From Tenrec ecaudatus (lineage: Eukaryota; Chordata; Mammalia; Afrosoricida; Tenrecidae): a stretch of DNA of 64,000 nucleotides. Positions 1-11,610 of the stretch are shown one piece after another. A program made the translations under genes and the position numbers. Below the pieces are notes generated by a model. It did not search any database, was not told where the DNA came from, and worked only from the letters and a program-made list of their open reading frames with translations. Numbering within the stretch: position 1 is the first letter of the stretch; every line of letters starts with the position of its first letter. The stretch covers positions 128,162,758-128,226,757 of the forward strand of contig NC_134536.1 in NCBI RefSeq assembly GCF_050624435.1. The letters are read 5' to 3'.

Positions 1-205
1 GGTGTTCAGGAGCTCCCCATTGTCTGGTTTTTGCTGTGCCAGCCTCCCTGAAGTATTCTGCTCAGCTCTATTCCCATCTGCTAGTCCTCACCCAGTAGGG
101 ACACATGCACACGCGCACGCACACACACACGTGCGAACACGTGTGCATGCACCACGGAGCAGCTCCTGTGTCAGACACTACAGTATACCTCTCCCAAAAT
201 AAATA

Positions 206-402
206 ATAGAACTCCCTGCCACAGAGTCGATTCTGACTCATAGCGGCCCTACAGGACAAGGGAGAACTGTCTCTGTGGGTTTCCCAGACGATACCTCTTG
301 CAGGAGCAGAAAGCCTCATCTCTGTCCCCAGGATCCAGCTGGTGGTTTCCAACTGCTGACCTGACGATTAGCGGTCCGACGCATAACCCACGAGGCCCCC
401 AG
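206..402 (-). repeat. AfroSINE copy
   Basis: The tail motif GAGTCGATTCTGACTCATAG, central GCAGAAAGCCTCATC, B-box region GGTTTCCAACTGCTGACC and head ACGAGGCCCCCAG are seen, reading head-to-tail on the minus strand. It is a near full-length copy. Confidence 0.88.
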
Positions 403-617
403 TGTTCCTACAGTATCCTTCGTCTTGTGTATGATCAAATGTAATCACAGAACAAGATGTAGTGACTCTAGCTGGGACTTGCTTAGCTGCGATCGTCCTT
501 CGATGATAATGGATACTAAGAACCACCTTGTCGTGTCAAACCCTGCCTCAACGGATGACATTGCCGGTGACTGAGCAGAGAGCACTCCCGGAGATTCCAA
601 TACGAAATCCTCACGGT

Positions 618-803
618 GCCTAAGCCTGGTGGCAGAGCGGTTACACGTGGAGCCGTTGAACACCACCAGCGACTGCTCACCAGAGAGACGGGGTTTCCTT
701 CTTCCAAGTCATGGTCTCAGAGTCCCACAGGGGCAACTCCACCCTGTCCTATAGGCTCCCTATGAGTCAGCATCCACTTGACAGCAGTGAGTTGAGTCTG
801 GTG
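618..803 (+). repeat. AfroSINE copy
   Basis: The head GCCTAAGCCTGGTGGCAGAG runs through AACACCACCAGC and CCTGTCCTATAGG to the tail GAGTCAGCATCCACTTGACA. Near full length. Confidence 0.87.
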
Positions 804-829
804 GCCATATTGATCCATGTAAGCTGAGC

Positions 830-2345
830 TTATTTTTTTAAATCATTTTATTGGAGGCTTGTACAATTCTTATCACTATCCATACATACATCCACTGTGT
901 CAAGCGCATATGTACATTTGTTGCCATCATCATTCTCAAAACATTTGCCTTCCACTTGAGCCCTTAATATCAGCTGCTCGCTTTTCCCCTCCTTCCCCAT
1001 GTCCCCTACCTCATGAACCCTTCATCATTCATAAATTGCTATTATTTTGTCATATGTTACACTGTCTCCCCCTGCCCTCTTATCTGATGTCCCTACCTCA
1101 GGGAGGAGGCTATACGTAGATTCTTATAATCAGTTCCCCCTTTCTATACCACATTCTCTCCACCCTCCAGGCATCGTCACTCTCACCACTGGTCCTGGAG
1201 GAGTTCTCTGTCCTGGATTCCCTGTGTTTCCAGTTGCTATCTGTACCTATGTACATCCTCTGGTCTAGCCAGATTTGTAAGGTAGAATTAAGATCATGAT
1301 AGTGGGGGGGGGAGGTATTTAAGAACTAGAGGAAAGTTATATGTTTCATCGTTGCTACCCTGCACCCTGACTGGCTCATCTCCTTCCCACAACCCTTCAG
1401 TAAGGGGGTGTCCAGTTGGCTGCCGATGGGCTTTGAGTCTCCAATCTGCACTCGCACATTTACAATGATATGATTTTTTGTTGCTTGATACCTGGTCCCT
1501 TCAACAGCTCATGGTCACACAGGCTGGTGTGCTTCTTCCATGTGGGCTTTGTTGCATCTGAACTAGATGGCCACTTGTTTATCTTTGATCCTCCAAAACC
1601 CCAGATGCTATATCTTTTGATAGCCTGGAACCATCAGCTTTTTTCACCACATTTGCTTATGCACACGTTTGTCTTCATTGATTGTATCAGGCAGGTGGGT
1701 GCCCACTGACATGATTTTTAGTTCTTTGATGTCTGATAACTGGTCCCTTCTACACCTTGTGATCACATAGGCTGATGTGATTCTTTCATGTGGGCTTTGA
1801 TGCTTCTCAGCTAGATGGCCGCTTGTTTATCTTCAAGCCTTTAAGACCCCAGATGCTATATCTTTTGATAGCCGGGCACCATCAGCTTTCTTCACCACAT
1901 TTGCTTATGCACACATTTTTCTTCAGCAATCGTGTCAGGAAGGTGTGCATTCTGGAATGCCAATTTAATAGAACAACGTGTTCTTTCATTGAGTAAGAGC
2001 TTGAGTGGAGGCCCAATGTCCATCTGCTTCCTTAATACTAAACCTATAGATCTGTTTCCCCATACTCTTATATAAATATATTTACATATGTACATTCCAG
2101 TCTTTAGATCCCTATAAATAGTCTTTGTCACCTAGTTCTTTCCTCTATTTCCTTATACGTTCCTCTTGTTCCACTATCATGCGCAGCCTTCATTTGGGTT
2201 TCAGTAATTTCTCTCAGTTACCATGCCCTTGCTGAATCTGTACCAGGCCTCTCACACCCTCCTTTCCACTGATTTTGGATCACTTGTTGCTCCCCTGTCC
2301 CTCGGTTGGTCAGCACCACCTCCTTACCCCCTCCTCCCCCTCTCC
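830..2345 (-). repeat. L1-like LINE 3' region with internal tandem duplication
   Basis: The 3' tail TTTAAATCATTTTATTGGAG sits at the left end, matching the ends at 57720 and 58200. It extends for 1.5 kb. Inside, two related ~240-bp units (about 1465-1708 and 1709-1950) share phrases such as CCCAGATGCTATATCTTTTG and CACCACATTTGCTTATGC. No coding part is seen. Confidence 0.7.
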
Positions 2346-4080
2346 CAAGCTTATTTTTTTAATGTTTTTAAGTTGTTTTAACAAACTAAAGGGAGATTTT
2401 TATTAGAAAAGATTGAGCTTCTGCCGAGACGCTGCACAACTATTTTGTATTTAGCATCCCTTTCAGGGATAGCATCACCTGCTGTGGTCCGCACATCCCT
2501 CCACCGCCCGATGACATCGCTGCCCTTGTCCTCCCACCCTGCCTTGCAGCACCCCTTCTCCATTCTACACCCTCCTCCAGCCCCTCTCCCTCGGCACGCC
2601 CTCTCCGTGCTAGCCGATGAGACATGTGGGCTACTTGGCTGGCGCTGCTTCTGGGGAACACTCTTCTATGTTCCTCTGATAAAAGCACAGCCTCCCTCTC
2701 GCCCTGGCCCTTTTCTTTCTTCCTTGAATAACATTGCAGGTGGACACGAGGTCCAGTGTCCTAAACAGTAATCTTGGGGCCGTGAAGTTAGGAGCCTTGC
2801 AGACCAAAAAAAAAAAAAAATTTTTTTTTTATCCTGTCGAGGAGGGCAGAGCCAAAAGCTAGGCAAAGTCTGGATCTTTGATAACCTGGCTCTCAAAGGC
2901 CCTTTCGCCAAGCCTGGAAGCCACAACCTGCAGACTCCCTGCCGTGTGGAGGTGACACGTGTCTCCATAGCTAAAGCCACTGTGGGTTAGGTGTCCTATG
3001 CCTGGGGCCCGAAAGCATTCCAGACTGATAAGTGGTGAGATATGAAAATCACTGCTTGGAATCTGTCTCTGGTGAGGAGATTAGGTGCCCCAGAGGGCAG
3101 GGATGGGTCCTACCCCTCTCGGTGTTTGCAGAGCCTGGCATCGTGATGCAGTCAATGATCCTTCAATTGAACAACACCCACACAGTCCCTTTCCTGGGCC
3201 TGATGATTAAGAACAGGTTTCTTTTGATCCCAGGCTGGCCCTATCACCAGCCCCCTCTCCTCCCCCTACTAGGGCCTTCTTAATCTCCCTGAGCCTCCTC
3301 CCAAGCATCTGATAAAATGAGCCCCAAATGCCTGTCAGATGCTGCTGTTGCCTCAGCCGGTCCTCACAGAAGAGCTCCCACCTGCCAGGTCCTTGCCTGG
3401 GCCTGGTGGGCATGAGGTATCAAGAAAGCATCATCCAGGCCCTCCTACTGCCCTGCTGACCAGTGAGCTGGGCACATCCATGAGGCCCTCTTACTTGTTA
3501 GCCCCATCTCGAAGGTCATTCCCCGGGGCAGGGGTCCAGTCACTATCCTCAGGAATAAGCTTGGCCTTCGGGAGATCTCCCCGTCCGAACCCATGGCAAG
3601 AGCCTAACAGCAGGAGTCTTCAGTGCCAGCTACTCTCTGAGGCGCTACCGATTGCCTCTCCCAAGCGTTTGGCTTGGAGAAATAAATCTGAACTTCCAGA
3701 ATGAACACCTCCCACCCCTTATGCCCCAAAGTAGTTACTATCAAGCTGACTCCCAAGGGCGTTGGAGTAGAACTGTGTCCCACAGGCTTTTCATGGCTGT
3801 GTTTGCTGTTGGTGTTTTTGTTTTGTTTTTCTGAAGTTAAGGCCCCGCCAGGCCTTTCCCCAAAGAGTCACTAGATCAGCAGGAATTTCCCACCTTCCTA
3901 TTAGCCCTCTGAGCACCTAGTCAACCGCATGGACCACTCAAGGAGTCCTGCTTATGAATGATGGAACTAAGTATTCACGGTACACAAATGTGCTCTTTCA
4001 AACCCACCCAATGCTGAGTACTTAAGCCCCTGATAACATCTCAGACTGATTCCTGATGGCTTTGAACCTAAGTATACCTG
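2346..4080. other. No gene; mostly unique sequence
   Basis: Nothing coding is recognised. There is an A-run/T-run palindrome-like stretch at 2806-2830. Base composition is ordinary. Confidence 0.6.
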
Positions 4081-4084
4081 CAGG

Positions 4085-4235
4085 AAACAGAACTTCTGTG
4101 ATGTCAGAATTTCATGTCTGTCTTGGAAGGAGTATGGTCAGAGGGCTCCTGAGAAGCAAGGGTGGCGAGACTTTGTCTCGTGTACTTTGGACAGGTTGTC
4201 AGGAGAGACCAGTCCTGGAGTAGGATGTCATGCTT
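4085..4235 (+). repeat. BovB/RTE LINE ORF fragment, left part
   Basis: Translated, it shows the RTE-clade C-terminal phrase ARVARLCLVYFGQVVRR followed by SWSRMSCLV, close to the familiar BovB ARMARLRLTYFGHVVRR...LEKDIMLG. It stops at 4235 where another element intervenes and resumes at 4596. It is decayed and non-functional. Confidence 0.75.
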
Positions 4236-4590
4236 GGTAAGAGGGGGGGTGAAACCGATCACAATGATCGACACATAACCCCCCCTCCCGAGGGGATGGA
4301 CAATAGAAGAGTGGGTGAAGGGAGACATTGGTCGGTGTAAGACATGAAAAAATAATAACAATTTATAGATTATCAAGGGTTCACGAGGGAGGGAGGGTCG
4401 GGAAGGGAGGCAAAAAAAATGAGAAGCTATACCAAGGGCTCAAGTAGAAAGATGTTTTGAGAATGATGATGGCAACCTATGTACGAATGTGCTTGGCACA
4501 ATGGACGGATGTATGGATTGTGATAAGAGCTGTCTAAGCCCCCCCCCCCAAAAAATGATTTAAAATAAAGAAGAAAAGAAATGTCAATGG
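4236..4590 (+). repeat. L1-like LINE 3' tail inserted into BovB
   Basis: It shares GGGAGACATTGGTCGGTGTA, AAGACATGAAA and TTTTGAGAATGATGATGGCA with the copy at 57205-57725, and ends in AAAAAATGATTTAAAAT and an A-rich tail. It splits the BovB fragment, so it is the younger insertion. Confidence 0.72.
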
Positions 4591-4770
4591 ACCAAAGAAG
4601 AAGAAGAAGAGGACCCTTGGTGAGGTGGATGGACACTGTCGCGACAGCAAGGGGCTCCGCAGAAGCCACTGTGAGCACGGCGCAGGAGCAGGCAGTGTCT
4701 CGCTCTGCTGTGCGGAGGGTCACAAGGAGCTGCGACCGAATCTATGGCATCCAACAGCAACCACGCCTGG
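4591..4770 (+). repeat. BovB/RTE LINE ORF fragment, right part
   Basis: The translation RRRRRGPLVRWMDT continues the RTE motif (G-[KR]-RGRPRxRWID) that should follow LMLGK in the left part at 4085-4235. The rest matches the usual BovB terminus only loosely. Confidence 0.72.
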
Positions 4771-6055
4771 CCAGCATGGCGCCTTGTCCACCCGCGCACT
4801 GGGTAACCCGCCTTGCCTCAGGCCCTGCTCAATAGCCCTCCAGTCCTCCAGGAAGCCTGCAGAGGACCAGCCCCTGGGCAGCTCAAGCCGGAATCCCCCG
4901 CCCCCCCCCCCAGAAGCGCCCCAAAGCGTTGCTCATCCCGCCCACCAAACCAGTACGTTCCCAAGAGGTCATTGTGTTCCTTCCCAAGCCTCCTTGCCAA
5001 TGACGCTTCTTTGGGCAATTAGCTAATTTCATTAAACAGGACACAAGCCAGTGAAATATGACTGTCAAAAGAAAGAGGTCCTCTTTTTTTAACCAGTTGG
5101 GTGCTTTGGAAGAGTTTGGTAAGGGCAAGCTGCTTTAAAAAGGAAGACAGACCCGGGCTGAGGACCAGATCCTCCGGCAAGAGCCGACCAAACCCAATGC
5201 TGCAGACAGCACTGGTGCTGAAAGACCACTTCCCCCTCCACCCACCCACCCCCTCTATCCCTTTACGGCCTACAGAAGAGTAAGGGGCAAAAAAGATGGC
5301 AATGGGGGGCCAGGGCACTAATCCAGCCACGGAGCAGGTATTGTTTGTGTCTCCAGGAAAGGCAGAGAGAGAGAGAGAGTTACTCTCATTCTGGTGCAGC
5401 AAGGCTTCCAGGTGATGCTCCTGTTCAGGGCAGCTGTTCACAGAGCGGACTGCAGGGCCGGCCTCGGCTCCAGACATGACGTCCCCTCCCCAGAGGACAA
5501 CGCTGAAGACACAGTTTGGGGAGAGCAGATGCTCTGACACGTTCACCCGGGGACAAACCTAGAGGGGAGTGCGACCGACCAGCAATGGGAGCAAAGCCAC
5601 GAAGTCCCTGAGGGATCTTGACAGCAGACTTCTGACTTGTGTGGGGGTCAGCGCTTGGCACCTCATCTGAACTGGTTGGGGGTACTCACAAGGGGCCACG
5701 CTGAAAGTTTAAGGGTGTAACGGGGCGGTGAGGGACACTAGACCACTTCAGCCTTGGCTGCCGGGAGAGCAATGGGATCTTGTAGAAGGTGTACCCCTAG
5801 GTCACGAATGCTGGGGACTAAAAGGGTCTAAGTGGTGTTAAGTAACCAGGTCCTGGGAGATGGGTCCCCGAAAGAAAGGGGGATTGGAGTGATGGAGTCT
5901 AACAGGGCCTGCTTGCTATTTAACATCTACTGCAATCCCAAGGAGCCAGCAACTGGACCGATGGTTCAGGGGGGGGGGGGAGAAGCCGTGGAAGAGGAGG
6001 AGGTGGGGGGGAGGGCTGGGGGAGGGGAGAAGTAAGCCAATAACATCAAGGGACA
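4771..6055. other. No gene recognised
   Basis: Holds poly(C) near 4903, a GAGAGA run near 5366, and poly(G) near 5970. 5830-6055 may be the upstream part of the following L1-like element. No conserved coding signal. Confidence 0.55.
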
Positions 6056-6725
6056 GGGATCTAACATTGATGGTGAGGAGGGTGTGGTGTTCCTGGTTGT
6101 GCTTGATCAGTTGAAATGTATCTGAGAGGAATTACTGAGAGGTAAATATGATAGTGGGGTGGGAGGAGAGCGAAAAAAAGAGGAAAGAAGAAGAAAGTTA
6201 AAAGTATATATAGGTATAAATATAGATATGTATACTTGTAAATATATAAAGAGATGGGTATTTGTCTATATATATAACAAATATATGTATTTGTCTATAG
6301 TTACATATATAAAACTACAACAAATAAGCAAATGAACTCTGAGCCTCTACTTAAATCTTACCTCAGCACAAGAACGGTTTGTTCTAATAATGTGGCACTG
6401 TATGATGCTCACCTTCCTGACGTGATCACTGGAGACAAAGCGGGTGCATAAGCAAATGTGGGGAAGAAGGCGGGTGGTGCCCGGCTATCAAAAGATACAG
6501 CGCCTGGGGTCTTATAGACCTGTAGTCAAACAAGAGGCCATCAAGCAACAAAGCCCACATGGAAGAAGCACACCTGCCTGTGTGGTCGTGAGGTGTCAAT
6601 GGGAATAGGTATCAGAAGTTCACAACGAGCAATCAACTTGATGTGAAGGAGCGTGGATAAAGTGGAGACCCAAAGCCCACCTGAAAGATAATGGGACAGT
6701 CCCTCACAGAAGGGCCGCACGGAAG
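6056..6725 (+). repeat. L1-like LINE 3' UTR, plus orientation
   Basis: It contains GCATAAGCAAATGTGGGGAA, GGGGTCTTATAGACC and AGCAACAAAGCCCACATGGA, the reverse complements of phrases in the 830-2345 element. Here the unit occurs once. An AT-rich TATATA section lies at 6200-6310. Confidence 0.68.
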
Positions 6726-6761
6726 GGATAATGCCAGTTAAAACAAAGTATGTGTGTAGTG

Positions 6762-6965
6762 TAGACCTGGCAGCACAGTGGCTAAGCTCTTGTTCACTGA
6801 AAGGTCAGCGGTTCGGAGCCACTGGTCGCTCCTTGGGAGGAGGGTGTGGCAGTCTGCTTTGTGAAGATTTGCAGTCTTGGAAACCTAAAGCAGTTGCAGT
6901 CTTTTCTACAGGGTCGCCATGGGCCGGAGTCAACTCCGTGGCAATGGACTTTTTGTTTGTTTCTG
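6762..6965 (+). repeat. AfroSINE copy
   Basis: The head CACAGTGGCTAAGC, B box GGTCAGCGGTTCGGAGCC, tail GGAGTCAACTCCGTGGCAAT and the T-rich end GTTTGTTTCTG are seen. Confidence 0.87.
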
Positions 6966-7319
6966 ACTTCAGGGACCACTATTTAGTGCAGATGGGATGG
7001 GACAGAAGGGATTCACGGTGTCATCGAAGCTACGCAGCAAACTCCTTATCACTCGGAGCCTCCATTGCCTCCTAGGACTTTGTGGGAGCCAGCTCAGAGG
7101 GCTGGGAGCATCACCTGGGAACCTGAAGGGATTTCCTGCCGGAAACACTCTGTCTCAGACCTCTATCTCCATGGCAACTTCCCTGAACCAAGCTATCCTC
7201 GCCTCTGTCCCGGACAACCGTACCTACCAGTCCCTGACTCGGTACTGCTGCTGCTTTCACCATCAGCGCCACCCCAGAGCCCAGGCTGCACACACAGCTC
7301 AATGAGTGTCTTACATCTG

Positions 7320-7600
7320 TGAATCTAATCATGTCACTCCCTCATTCCTTCAAGAGGCAGACAGAGCATTCCTGCTATCCGTGAGGATCCCTCCGGTGAA
7401 CCCTGTCCCTCCTGCCTCTGGACCTTTGAATACACAGCGCCTGGCCCCCAGAATGGTCCTTGTTCCCTTTGACCTGGCTCATGTCAGCGCACCCTTCAGG
7501 CCTCTGCTTAAATGCCATTTCGTTCAGGAACGCCTCCTTTGCCTTTCACGCCTCCTGCATGTCAAGAACTGTTCCCGCCGACCGTGGGAATTCGAGGAAC
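7320..7600 (-). repeat. Old L2 LINE remnant
   Basis: The phrases TAATCATGTCACTCCC and CAGGCCTCTGCTTAAATGCC resemble the common L2 3' sequence on the minus strand. The copy is strongly diverged. Confidence 0.5.
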
Positions 7601-8286
7601 AAGACAGACCGGCGGCCTGCCCTTGGAAAACTCAATCTAATGGGAAAGAATGGGAATAAACAGTGAAAGCCATAGGATTCTCAGATGCTGGCCCGAGACA
7701 CGACGGATGGAAGGAGACTGGGTGCATTTTGGCATTTGGAGGAGCCCATGAATTGTTTCCGTGTTTGGGAAAATTGAATTTCAACGGTGTATCAGATCCA
7801 CTTATTGATACCAGGGACTACTGATCGCTACAGTGTTTGAGGGGTTTTTTTGTTTGTTTTTCTTCTTTGCTTTTCCTGTTTGCGTCATTTTGCAAACCGT
7901 GACTCCCTGGTGGGAACTGGAGAATTACAGCCACCCTTATCACAAAGGCAGTACATGTGTGTACACAGAGCTATAAAAGGCTTATAGCATCACACGCACG
8001 CTCAAGACAGTCGACAGCACACATGGGGGATGGGAAGCCAGTGTGTGAGACACATTGCCATCGCCAGCACCGGCACCCAAACCTGGCCCTGCCTGCTGGA
8101 GCGGGGACAGACGAGGTGGCAAGACTCCTTCCTTCAAAGACACCCTCATTCAAATGACATGCCACCGTCGGAGGTCCCAAATGACCTGACAACCCAAGCC
8201 ATGACGGAAAATGCAAGTGAAATTAAAGCAGAGATCATGGGACACTGTCCTCCTGAGACCATACTCTACACTGGCCCTTCTCGCGA
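7601..8286. other. No gene recognised
   Basis: Unique-looking sequence with a T-rich patch near 7847-7870. No repeat or coding signal identified. Confidence 0.5.
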
Positions 8287-8475
8287 TCATCGAGTGGACA
8301 CCGACTCACAGCGACCCGCTAGGACCCCATAGAACTGCTCCTCTGGGTTTCTGAGACGGTGTCTCTTTCCAGAAGTAAAAAGCCCCATCTTTCTCCCAAG
8401 GAGCCGGCTGGGGATTTCAAACCGTCAACTCTGCAGATCGCAGGCCAACCTCACTGAGCCACCAGGGCTCCCCTG
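8287..8475 (-). repeat. AfroSINE copy
   Basis: The tail GAGTGGACACCGACTCACAG, central AGAAGTAAAAAGCCCCATC and head GAGCCACCAGGGCTCCC are seen. The central segment is present. Confidence 0.9.
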
Positions 8476-8850
8476 ACCCACTCACCCCGGACTCTCAAGC
8501 CCAGCCTTCTATCCATTACGACTCATCCACATGCCTATGTGCACACGTGCACGCACCCCATGAGCTCTGCCCAGCACCCTACCACCCCTCCCCACGCTCA
8601 CAGGCAGCCTAAGACCCAGCCTTCAGGCAACCCAGTTACACATACAGTCTCCACTCTGCCACACCATCCTCACACCCTACACTCACGCCGCACACCACAC
8701 ACACGTAGGCGAGCCCATGCCCCTCACAAACACACATGCAGGTCAGCCTCGAGTCTTCTAGGAAGATGGGAACATCTGGGGTGTGAGCCCTGGACCACAC
8801 CCCCTCCACACGCATAAACTCACTGCCCATGGCCTGCCCTCTCTTCGAAT

Positions 8851-8938
8851 TACCGCACTTGCACCCAGAGCCATACAGGGCAGAGTGTGAAAGGTGTGAC
8901 TCACCACACTTACACCCAGAGCCATACAGGGCAGAGTG
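8851..8938. repeat. Two-copy 37-bp direct repeat, 51-bp period
   Basis: Units at 8851-8887 and 8902-8938 share ACCCAGAGCCATACAGGGCA and flanks with three or four mismatches. The surrounding 8530-8740 is CA-rich and low in complexity. Confidence 0.9.
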
Positions 8939-8939
8939 G

Positions 8940-9798
8940 AGCCCGCCGCCCCACCGCCCCAACCAACCTCCAAGCCTCCCCACCTGATGCCACCTGTTAC
9001 ATCGCCTGTAAGCATCCAAAGTCTTCGGGGCAAGGTCCCTCCTGAGTGAGGCAAGGCAGGTCACGAGATTGGCAGTGACGTCAAGCACTCAGGACTCCAG
9101 GAACCCAGGGCGGGCTGGCCCCTGGGCAGAGGGCGCAGCGACGGCTCCCGGGCTTGGCACTGGCACAATTGGCCATCTGGCTATGGTGTCTGGTGAATGG
9201 AGGGCAGCAGAGCAGCCGGATCGAGGCTGCTGCTGGTGCTGGACATGGGGAAGGAGCAGCGCTGTCCCCCTGCCTTCACTCCAGGGGGCTTCTCCACCCT
9301 GGTTCCTGCGTGCCAGGGGAGCCAGACCGCCACACAGAGGAGGGATGCGGGGTCCCTCTGTGTGAGAGCAGGGGTCCACACAGAGCAGAGAGGAAGGGGA
9401 GCATGCCAACACTGCTCCCCGCTATGCTGACCCCAGACCTGGAGAACCAACAGTTCACAGAGACAAGAGCAGCCAGCCCAGTCCAGCGTCAGGGTCCCTT
9501 TACAAGGATCCGATAGCCAGCAAGCAGCTCATCTCCCAGGAAGCAACCGGGCAGCAGGAGGCTGGGCCCCAGAGATGTGTGAAATGCGTTCTCTGCCCCC
9601 ACCAAGCTCAGGCTGCCCTGAAAGACTAACCGCCAAGCAGGTGCAGTGTTGACGGTGCCCGAAGCCCCGTTTCTATGGTTGTATAGGCCGGGCCCTTCTA
9701 GGCCGAATACGATGATTATTTCCAATCCACAGACCACAAAGAGCCGGAGGCACGGAGAGCTCAAGCCACCCGCCCAAGGCTCAACAGCTAGTAACTAT
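8940..9798. other. No gene recognised
   Basis: GC-rich sequence with several overlapping open frames on both strands and none with recognisable protein similarity. Confidence 0.5.
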
Positions 9799-9957
9799 CC
9801 AAAACCAAACTCACTGCCATGAGTCAAGGTCAACTCATAGTGGCTCTAGAGGACAGGACAAAACTGCCCCTGTGACTTTCTGAGACAGTAAATCCCGAGG
9901 AGCAGCTGGGGGTTTTGAACTGCTGACCTTCAGTCCGCAGCCCAGTAAGTGCAGCCC
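9799..9957 (-). repeat. AfroSINE copy, head truncated
   Basis: The tail AACCAAACTCACTGCC, body GGACAAAACTGCCCCTGTG and B-box GTTTTGAACTGCTGACC are seen. Confidence 0.87.
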
Positions 9958-10177
9958 AACCTTCTCTCTCCTCCCATCCTCCACTGTGCTGGGAGGCCCA
10001 CCCTCCCAGCCCCTCCCCCTGGCCCCATAGCCAGACGTGACCCCTTAGGTTTCCAGTGGCCAGCTATTTCAGGAGGAGACCACCACCCCTTTCTCCCAGG
10101 TGACCTCTGGGTAGATGTGAACCCCAGCTTTTCAGTTCACAGCCGTGCCCTTTCATTGCTGGGTGCCAGGAGGTAAA

Positions 10178-10440
10178 TAAGCATTAGACAGCTAGCTGCT
10201 AGGTCTGTGGTTCAAACCCAACAGCCATGGTGAAGGGGAGCAATAGGCAGTCTGCTCCCCTAAAACCGGATAGCCTGGGAAACCCTGAGAGACCATTCCA
10301 CACTGTGAGCCAGAATGGCCTGGGTGGCCATGGGTCCGTCTGCTCTTCCTGCGTGTGCATGCTCCTGTCAGCCTCGGCTCTCTCAGAAGCCCTCTCTAAG
10401 GCCACTCTGAGTCAGAATCGGCCAATGGCACAGGGTTTGG
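10178..10440 (+). repeat. AfroSINE copy, interrupted
   Basis: The head and B-box-like part TAGGTCTGTGGTTCAAACCC is at 10198-10220, and a tail GAGTCAGAATCGGCCAATGG is at 10411-10430. The middle is about 80 bp longer than normal and does not match, so this may be two fragments. Confidence 0.6.
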
Positions 10441-10760
10441 TGTCTTGCCTGTGCCAGGCCCCATGTGGTGCTAGCAGTAAGGTCGAGAAGGAGGACGGGC
10501 ACCAGTCATTCTGAAACTGGGTGATGGAGCCGCACATACAGCATCCACAACCAGGGCAGAGTGTCGCCGCCAAGCCAGCTGTCTCTGATGGCAAAGTCCC
10601 TCTGAGGGAGGGGCAGAGAAAGCAGGCTCTGGACGTGCCCTGTCCCTGCTGGAGGCCTCCGTCTCCCCATCTACCTGGTGGGAGGAGTCACAGCAGCTCT
10701 GTCAGACACACACAAAGTCACAACCGCAAGAGCACTCATCCACGGTGAGTACGTGACAGC

Positions 10761-10972
10761 CGAGCAAGCCCTGGTGGCAGTGTGGTTAAGCATTAGGCCG
10801 TTAACCTCAAGGTCAGCCTGTTCAAAACCACCAGCCGCTTCTCTGGAGAAAGACAAGGCTTTCTACTCTCATACAGAGTGACACACCCGGGCCCCTACAG
10901 GGGCAGTTCCTCCCTGTCCTGTGGAGTCACTAGGAGTCGACATCCAGTCAACGGCAGTGCCTGTGGTTTGTT
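10761..10972 (+). repeat. AfroSINE copy
   Basis: The head GCCCTGGTGGCAGTGTGG runs through AAGGTCAGCCTGTTCAAAAC to the tail AGGAGTCGACATCCAGTCAA. Near full length. Confidence 0.9.
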
Positions 10973-11121
10973 CTCTCAGGAGACTGGTTCAAAGGTCACT
11001 GTTGTCCTTCCAGCCTGGACCTGGGCCCCCCAGAGAGGAATCACTTGGGGCTGAATGGTCAACAGGCCCACACTCCATAGAACGGTCAGCTGAGGGAGAT
11101 CAACGGCGCAGCTGGAGACGC

Positions 11122-11230
11122 GGGGGGGGGGGGGGAGGAGAGGGGGCGGAGGGGAGAGGGGGCGGGGGGGGGAGGAGAGGGGGCGGGGGGGAGGAGAGGG
11201 GGGGAAGGAGGGATGAGGAAAGAAAGAGAA
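11122..11230. repeat. Purine-only G/A tract
   Basis: About 110 bp almost entirely G and A on the plus strand, starting with a run of about 14 G and then repeated GGAGGAGAGGGGGCG-like units. It could form triplex or G-quadruplex structures. Confidence 0.9.
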
Positions 11231-11464
11231 ACGCAATCGCTAAGCACAGGGAGGAAGTGGGCAGATCTTGGTGATGCTGTGGGGACAGCCATCAGCATGA
11301 GTCTGGACAGCTGCATTGGCTCTGTAAACCTTCACCAAATCGTACCCAAAAAAGCTCTGGGGAGCGGGGGGGGGGGTCAGACAACCACACTCAGGAACCA
11401 GATGGAAGGTGCTCAGATCCGGTAGGGGAGGGAGGATGCAGGAGAGGAAGAGCAGAGGTCCCGG

Positions 11465-11610
11465 GTGGTCGAGTGGACTCCAGCCCCCGGCCACGCCGTG
11501 TGGCACAGAATGGAGCCACCCGTCATCTCCATAAAAGCAGGTGGCCAGGCCTTCCTTCCGCAGCCTCCCAGGGTGACTTCGAACTTCCAACCTTTGTGTT
11601 AGGTGTCGAG
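11465..11610 (-). repeat. AfroSINE-related variant fragment
   Basis: AGCAGGTGGCCAGGCCTTCC and CTTCGAACTTCCAACCTTTG match a second SINE subtype also seen at 17395, 28475 and 42120. Confidence 0.6.

Noticed and set aside
4581-5026. Arg-rich plus-strand open frames near 4.6 kb as a host gene
   Set aside because: They are the decayed C-terminus of a BovB/RTE LINE, recognised by the RRRRGPLVRWMDT motif.
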